Positions 59,292 through 64,000 of a stretch of 64,000 nt of DNA are shown piece by piece. Numbering within the stretch: the first letter of the stretch is position 1; each line of letters begins with the position of its first letter. Both the position numbers and the translations under genes were made by a program. The notes below the pieces were generated by a model. The model ran no database searches. It was not told where the DNA came from and was given only the letters and a program-made list of their open reading frames with translations. Origin of the DNA: an uncultured Dyadobacter sp. (GTDB taxonomy: Bacteria; Bacteroidota; Bacteroidia; Cytophagales; Spirosomataceae); NCBI RefSeq assembly GCF_946482605.1, contig NZ_CAMLSE010000033.1:1-64000 (forward strand), read 5' to 3'.

Positions 59292-60074
59292 CTATTTTCC
59301 CATCCATACTTTAAAATCAACCACTTTCTCGCGGCTGACGAGCACTTCCTTGTTATGGGCCGGACGTAAGGTCAGGGCCAGGCGGTTACCGAAGTAGGGG
59401 TCTATTTTGTCGACTGAGCGATGGGTGATCATCATGCTCCGGTTCACGCGGAAAAAACGGGCAGGGTCCAATACTTCCGCCAGTTCGTCGAGGGTGTAGT
59501 CGACGAGCATTTTTTGGTTCGTATCGGTCATGAAAAAGCTGTAACGGTCGTCGGTAAAGAAGTATGCGATATCACCGACCTCAATGGAGAGCATTTTCTG
59601 TCCCTGCTTCACGAGAAAACGCTGCCTGTACTCTACCGCAGTGGTCTTTTTAAAATCTTCGAGCAACTTCCTGATGCCGGCCAGCGAGTCGTCCGCCGGC
59701 TGTCCCTTCAATTTTTCGTACTTCTGCAAGCTGCGGAGCAGATCGTCCCGGTGCACGGGCTTTAACAGGTAGTCGATGCTGTTGTGCCGGAAGGCCTGCA
59801 ATGCGTATTCGTCATAGGACGTCGTGAAGATGATGGAACTGGACACGTCGATCCGGTTAAAGATCTCAAAGCTTTGGCCGTCGGACAGCTCGATATCCAG
59901 GAAGATCACGTCCGGGTCGGGTTTGCCGGCCCGGCGGTTTTCGGTGACCCATTCCACGGTTTGTTCAATGCTGTCGGTGATCCCGGCAATGATGAGCGCC
60001 GGAGCTACTTCTCCCAGCATTTTTTTGAGCCGGCGAACCGACAGGTCTTCATCTTCAACGATAAGTGCGTTCAT
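59292..60074 (-). CDS. LytTR-family response regulator
   Basis: A 260-residue DNA-binding response regulator. Receiver domain about 1-120 with acidic E8-D9, phosphoacceptor D60 in VIFLDIELS and K105 in YLLKPVH. LytTR domain about 150-258 (VEYRQRFLVKQGQKMLSIEV, IAYFFTDDRYSFFMTDTNQK, FFRVNRSMMITHRSVDKIDP). It is 4 bp after a LytS kinase gene, and a second paralogous kinase lies upstream of that, all on the same strand, so two kinases may feed one regulator. Confidence 0.93.
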   Translation of the reverse strand: MNALIVEDEDLSVRRLKKMLGEVAPALIIAGITDSIEQTVEWVTENRRAGKPDPDVIFLDIELSDGQSFEIFNRIDVSSSIIFTTSYDEYALQAFRHNSIDYLLKPVHRDDLLRSLQKYEKLKGQPADDSLAGIRKLLEDFKKTTAVEYRQRFLVKQGQKMLSIEVGDIAYFFTDDRYSFFMTDTNQKMLVDYTLDELAEVLDPARFFRVNRSMMITHRSVDKIDPYFGNRLALTLRPAHNKEVLVSREKVVDFKVWMGK

Positions 60075-60078
60075 TTTT

Positions 60079-61185
60079 TTAGGAAATCAGTGGTAAGGTA
60101 ACTGTAAAAAATTCATGGTTGCTTTCTATCACCGGCTGGGATAATTCCGGTCGGTATTCGCCCAGTAACTTATATTTGCTCAGGATGTTGGCGAGTCCCA
60201 CCTGTGTGGATTCGATCTGCTCAACTCCGGCAGTGAAACTCTTCTTTTGCAAATTATTCCGGACCATCAGCTGGCCCTCGACCGTGCTTAATATAAAAAT
60301 GGTCAAAGGTTTGCTTGCCCTGATCACATTATGCTTGACCGCGTTCTCCACCAGCAACTGAAGCGTGAGCGGCGGGATCCGGTGGTCGAGGTACGAATTT
60401 TCAACATGAATGTAAAGCTTCATTCCTTCACCGTAACGGGTTTTGAGTAAATGCCCGTAGGATGCGATGAACGACAGCTCCTTTCTAAGCGTGGTCAGCT
60501 GACTGAAATCGCCCTCGTCCACCGAAGAGTGGTTGGTTTGCAGGAGATAGCGGTACACACGTGCCATTTCGTCCACAAATTCCTCCGCCTTCTCGGGATC
60601 TTCCCCGATGAGCGCCGAAAGCGAATTCAGGGTATTGAACAGAAAATGCGGACTGATCTGTGCTTTCAGGCTTTCGAGCTGCCCGTTGACGTTTTCTTTC
60701 AGCAACCGCTCTTTATTCACCTCCTGCTGTTTCCACCGCCTGATCGCATGGAATGTTTCGACCATGCCGGATAACAGCACTACGATACCGAGGTTGCCGA
60801 CGTAAAGAATAATAACACTGTGAACTGTGGCCGTGGAGCCAAAAATGCGCGTTCCCATATAAAACCAGGCAATCGGGATCAATGCCGCCGCCGACCATAC
60901 CGCGTGCGCCGCGAAGCCTGCCAGGATTCGTTTTAAAGTCTGGTCGAGTCCCGCATACCGTTTGGCAATCCTCCTGTTGACCGCCGACTGGATAAAAAAT
61001 GTAGGGATCAGGATGGCGGTGCTGAGCAGTGCCGTACCGGTAAAAATCCGCCAGTCACGGAAGCTGTGCGCACCCACGAGCAGGTAATTGAAAAGAATCA
61101 GGAAGACGGGCATCGAAAGCGCATATGCCCAGCGATGCCTGGATGGCAGTATTCCCGAAAATTTTACCAATACACTCTTTTTCAT
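60079..61185 (-). CDS. LytS-type sensor histidine kinase
   Basis: A 368-residue membrane kinase. Four predicted membrane helices at about 18-150 (YALSMPVFLILFNYLLVGAH, FTGTALLSTAILIPTFFIQ, VWSAAALIPIAWFYM, VIILYVGNLGIVVLLSG). The phosphoacceptor His is in ISPHFLFNTLNSLSALIGED and the ATP-binding asparagine motif is LQLLVENAVKHN. It is 4 bp upstream of the LytTR regulator, its likely partner. Confidence 0.92.
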   Translation of the reverse strand: MKKSVLVKFSGILPSRHRWAYALSMPVFLILFNYLLVGAHSFRDWRIFTGTALLSTAILIPTFFIQSAVNRRIAKRYAGLDQTLKRILAGFAAHAVWSAAALIPIAWFYMGTRIFGSTATVHSVIILYVGNLGIVVLLSGMVETFHAIRRWKQQEVNKERLLKENVNGQLESLKAQISPHFLFNTLNSLSALIGEDPEKAEEFVDEMARVYRYLLQTNHSSVDEGDFSQLTTLRKELSFIASYGHLLKTRYGEGMKLYIHVENSYLDHRIPPLTLQLLVENAVKHNVIRASKPLTIFILSTVEGQLMVRNNLQKKSFTAGVEQIESTQVGLANILSKYKLLGEYRPELSQPVIESNHEFFTVTLPLIS

Positions 61186-61231
61186 GGTCAGGTTTCAGCC
61201 GGAACGGGGCGTCAGCTCGTCGGGCATGGTT

Positions 61232-61239
61232 CAAAAATA
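61232..61239 (-). promoter_or_regulatory. Candidate -7 box for the kinase-regulator pair
   Basis: CAAAAATA on the plus strand reads TATTTTTG on the minus strand, an exact TAnnTTTG match 46 bp before the ATG at 61185. A -33-type CAAA lies at 61263-61266, a 23-bp spacing at the top of the usual range. Confidence 0.55.
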
Positions 61240-61334
61240 GGGTAATGCGTGATCAAGCGAAGCAAATTGTTGTATCAAGTGCATTTTTATTGCCATGAAT
61301 TGTCATTCCTGACGGAGCCCATAAGCGTTACGCA

Positions 61335-62366
61335 TTATTCGGGCAAGAGGGGAACCGTCACACAGAATTCACTTTCGGACTGGTCCACCAAAACTGTTCG
61401 TGCGGTGAGTTTAAGATACCGGGCGGCAAGTCCGCGAAGTCCCACGTTCGTGGCGTTCAGTGTCCGATGGCGGGCCTGGATGTCGTTCCTGACCAGGAGC
61501 GCCCTGTTTTCCGTAAGTTCGATGCGGATCGCGAGCGGCCTGGATGCCGATAGCACATTGTACTGGATCGCATTATCGAGCAGTATCTGGAGCGTCAGCG
61601 GCGGCAGCATCAGCTCCTGAGAAACTGTCTCCGGCTGGATTACGTGCAGGCCTTCCTGGTACCTCACCTTCATCAACCGGGTATACACTTTCAGGAATTC
61701 GAGCTCGGTGTGAAGCGGTATCAGTTCGGTCTTGGCGGCTTGCAGCATGTACCGGTAGATCCGCGCGAGATCTTCCACAAAATGTTCGGCTTCGTCCGGA
61801 GCTACACTGATCAGCGAGGACAAAGTGTTGAGGCTATTGAACAGGAAATGCGGATTGACCTGCCCTTTCAATGCATCAAACTGATTTTCAAGTGCTATCC
61901 TTTCCAGCTTTTCGTTCTCGGCCTCATTTTTTCGCCATTGTTCGAGCGAATGGAAAAGAGCCATTACGGCGCAAAGAAATACATCGAACACGAGGCCGGC
62001 AGCGATTACCGGGCCGACGGTCATGAGGTTAAACGCAACGGCCAGGCCGGGCATCAGGCTGTACAACCACACGGTAAAGATGGCGAGCGCGGTCGTGAGC
62101 GCCCCCACGAGCAGCAGCGTCGCGGCCAACCGCCTCGATGTCTGGTCCACCCCCGGAAAGCGTGCGATCATCCTCCTGACAGCCATGGTAAGCGTGACGA
62201 CCGTAATCCAGTAGAGTGCAAGAATCAACGCCGTCGCCGGGAGAAAAATGCGGAGATCGGAGAAGTAGCTAAGTCCCGTAAAGAAAAGATTGCCCGCAAC
62301 CACAAACACCGGCATCATCGCCAGGTGGTACCACCATTCATATCGGGAAAAGAAAGAGGGCTTCAT
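61335..62366 (-). CDS. LytS-type sensor histidine kinase, paralog
   Basis: A 343-residue membrane kinase, paralogous to the one at 60079. Four membrane helices at about 12-135. Between helices two and three it has RMIARFPGVDQTSRRLAATL, matching RRIAKRYAGLDQTLKRILAG of the other kinase. The phosphoacceptor is in VNPHFLFNSLNTLSSLISVA. Its ATP-binding motif is LQILLDNAIQYN rather than the usual ENAxKH, so the conserved Glu, Lys and His are replaced while the Asn stays. No regulator gene follows it directly; 149 bp separate it from the other kinase. Confidence 0.9.
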   Translation of the reverse strand: MKPSFFSRYEWWYHLAMMPVFVVAGNLFFTGLSYFSDLRIFLPATALILALYWITVVTLTMAVRRMIARFPGVDQTSRRLAATLLLVGALTTALAIFTVWLYSLMPGLAVAFNLMTVGPVIAAGLVFDVFLCAVMALFHSLEQWRKNEAENEKLERIALENQFDALKGQVNPHFLFNSLNTLSSLISVAPDEAEHFVEDLARIYRYMLQAAKTELIPLHTELEFLKVYTRLMKVRYQEGLHVIQPETVSQELMLPPLTLQILLDNAIQYNVLSASRPLAIRIELTENRALLVRNDIQARHRTLNATNVGLRGLAARYLKLTARTVLVDQSESEFCVTVPLLPE

Positions 62367-62663
62367 GCAATACAGGGAAACAGACAGAATTGGCGCAAAA
62401 ATAGTTGAAATTGATCTGTATTACGCGTGATCGTCCGTATCGTGATTATCTGGTCACTATCAGGTTGCCGAAGCGCTTTCAGCGGAATGGTTGTTTTGAT
62501 TTATTCATGATGTCGTTGCATTATTTCGCAGGTTTTAGTTTTTAAGCTACTTTATATGACTGTTAGTTTGTAATTAAACTAAATAGGATATTTCTTTGCC
62601 AAACGGCTGTTTTAAGGGCAATAAGCATATTTTTTCGGCTGTATTTAACGCAACTTCCGATCC
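62367..62663. promoter_or_regulatory. Divergent intergenic region between kinase and PepSY genes
   Basis: A 297-bp spacer. For the minus-strand kinase, CAAAAATA at 62396-62403 gives an exact TAnnTTTG match 30 bp before its ATG; the same octamer stands before the sister kinase. For the plus-strand PepSY gene there is a 7-bp dyad TTAGTTT-GTAATT-AAACTAA at 62563-62582, which may be an operator and includes a possible -33 TTTG. I see no gene in the stretch. Confidence 0.5.
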
Positions 62664-63860
62664 ATGTCGCAGAAAAAGACGGTCCTGAACAAAATCATAG
62701 GCACTTTGCACTTATGGCTCGGGCTTGCGTCCGGAATCGTGGTGGTAATGCTCGGGCTCTCCGGTGCTATTTATGTTTTTGTAGATGAACTGAAACCGCT
62801 GGTTTATCAGGACAGGCTTTTCATCCAGCCTGAGAACAAACCCAAACTGCCGCTAAGCCATTTGCTGAGGATCGCTCAGGACGCGGTGGGCGCCAAACGG
62901 CCGGTTACCAGGGTCGAAATCGCTTGGCAGCCCGACAGAACCTACATTTTCCGGGCGCTGAAAATAGACAAAGAGGGAATTTCGCATTGGGATTATTACA
63001 AATATTATTATCGGGCGTACGTCAACCCCTACACCGGGGAGGTTGTGAAGCTGGAAGATACAAAGAACGAGTTCTTTACCGTCGTGCTCGGGCTGCATAT
63101 GCGTATGCTGTTTGGTGAAAAGATCGGGCATGCGGTGGTGAGCTATTCGGTGCTGGCGTTTGTACTGATCCTCATTTCGGGACTGGTACTATGGTGGCCG
63201 AAGAAGTGGAACAAAGGCAATGTCGACAAAAGCTTCAAAATTAAATGGAACGCCAAATGGAAGCGGGTCAACTACGACCTGCATAATGTGCTGGGCTTTT
63301 ATGCCTGCATCATTCTGCTGGTGAGTGCCCTCACAGGACTGGTTTGGGCTTTCGATTGGTTCGAAAACGGGGTCCGTACCATTGCCGACGGTGGAAAGCC
63401 GGTGAAAGTGCCCGCCGTTTTTTCCGACACGACCCTTGCGAAAGACGCGGCTGCTGCGGACCGTATTTTCGCGACGTTACAGCACGAGCAACCCAATGCC
63501 TACGGTTATCTCATCAATTTCCCCACGACCGGGAAGCTGCCGGTGAATACATCTACCTATCTCACCGGTCGTAACCGGTACGACCGAATCCAGGGACAGT
63601 ATGATCAGTTTACCGGCCAGCACCTCCGATCGCGGTCATTCGACCAGCTCACCAATGGCGAACAGATCTATACCATGAACTTCGACCTCCACGTAGGCGC
63701 ATGGGCGGGGCTCCCCAGTAAGATCCTGACCTTCTTTGCCGGACTGATCTGCGCCAGCCTACCCGTCACCGGCTTTGTAATCTGGTGGGGCAGAAGGAAG
63801 AAGAACTGCAAGGAGAAGCCGGTAAGGGCAAGTAAACTTGCAAAGGTTACTGTCGAATAG
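62664..63860 (+). CDS. PepSY-associated transmembrane protein
   Basis: A 398-residue inner-membrane protein of the PepSY_TM family. Helix one at about 12-36 (IGTLHLWLGLASGIVVVMLG), a periplasmic PepSY domain (about 60-130: NPYTGEVVKLEDTKNEFFTV), helices two and three (SYSVLAFVLILISGLVLWWP, YDLHNVLGFYACIILLVSAL), and helix four near the C-terminus (FFAGLICASLPVTGFVIWWG). Homologs are usually linked to TonB-dependent siderophore uptake, where they may reduce ferric chelates; that is inferred here. It is convergent with the partial gene at 63868, 7 bp apart. Confidence 0.92.
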   Translation: MSQKKTVLNKIIGTLHLWLGLASGIVVVMLGLSGAIYVFVDELKPLVYQDRLFIQPENKPKLPLSHLLRIAQDAVGAKRPVTRVEIAWQPDRTYIFRALKIDKEGISHWDYYKYYYRAYVNPYTGEVVKLEDTKNEFFTVVLGLHMRMLFGEKIGHAVVSYSVLAFVLILISGLVLWWPKKWNKGNVDKSFKIKWNAKWKRVNYDLHNVLGFYACIILLVSALTGLVWAFDWFENGVRTIADGGKPVKVPAVFSDTTLAKDAAAADRIFATLQHEQPNAYGYLINFPTTGKLPVNTSTYLTGRNRYDRIQGQYDQFTGQHLRSRSFDQLTNGEQIYTMNFDLHVGAWAGLPSKILTFFAGLICASLPVTGFVIWWGRRKKNCKEKPVRASKLAKVTVE

Positions 63861-63867
63861 GGGCGAC

Positions 63868-64000
63868 CTATCCGGCTTGCCCGAGGAAAAAGAACAATCC
63901 GATTACCGCGATCACGAATATCAGCCAACCCCAGAATACCCGGGGAGCAGGCATCGGCCCGTCGGTAAGGACACGAAAACCGAGCGGGAGGAATGCAATG
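63868..64000 (-). CDS. Partial membrane protein, C-terminus only
   Basis: The frame enters from the right edge and ends at a TAG at 63868-63870. The 43 visible residues read IAFLPLGFRVLTDGPMPAPR, then a hydrophobic helix (VFWGWLIFVIAVIGLFFFLG) and QAG. Its start lies outside the window. It converges on the PepSY gene. The family cannot be told from this fragment. Confidence 0.6.
   Translation of the reverse strand, partial: IAFLPLGFRVLTDGPMPAPRVFWGWLIFVIAVIGLFFFLGQAG

Overview
The window looks like chromosome from a Bacteroidota member of the Cytophagales, most like a Dyadobacter-type organism; the genus is inference. Grounds: two SusC/SusD pairs, two secreted proteins with type IX secretion (T9SS) C-terminal sorting domains, FecI/FecR-type sigma/anti-sigma pairs, LytS/LytTR two-component systems, several TAnnTTTG promoter elements (the Bacteroidota -7 box) and fairly high GC for the phylum. 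I found no tRNA, rRNA, CRISPR array, transposase or integrase, so the gene content looks resident rather than recently inserted.

Layout. 1-5982: a minus-strand polysaccharide-utilisation core (SusC, SusD, DUF3823 lipoprotein) with degenerate 7-bp repeats between genes. 6281-8812: two secreted proteins, one T9SS cargo and one with tail-fibre-like repeats, ended by a terminator. 8881-14038: a minus-strand group with a LytS kinase, LytTR regulator, TonB-dependent receptor, an exported TPR-like protein and a small His-rich membrane protein. 14147-21674: a compact minus-strand cassette of three phage tail-collar-like proteins, a GNAT acetyltransferase, a DUF6916 protein and a 1661-residue T9SS beta-helix/Ig adhesin, closed by a strong terminator. 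22211-31001: a GH140-type glycosidase, then ECF sigma, FecR anti-sigma, a SusC transducer with STN domain, and SusD. 31143-37378: a three-gene planctomycete-type cytochrome module (PSCyt1/DUF1549/LamG/DUF1553, DUF1501, DUF2231-cytochrome-LRR).

37384-39217: four small minus-strand genes of unknown role. 39499-47421: a mixed stress/detoxification neighbourhood (GlxA-type regulator, alpha/beta hydrolase, two VOC proteins, a short UvrA-like ATPase, SRPBCC, NTF2-like lipoprotein, GNAT, esterase). 47524-51330: a short membrane protein, a predicted barrel, and an ECF sigma/anti-sigma/DUF4097 operon. 51579-58396: a GT39-type glycosyltransferase, then four phosphoesterases from different superfamilies. 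58425-62366: a lipoprotein, one LytTR regulator and two paralogous LytS kinases. 62664-64000: a PepSY membrane protein and the end of a convergent membrane-protein gene.

The most interesting unit is the tail-collar/GNAT/DUF6916/giant-adhesin cassette. Its gene order, tight spacing and terminator suggest one transcription unit, and no function is known to me. Next are the cytochrome module downstream of a Sus locus, and several hairpins or dyads at positions where they could control expression.
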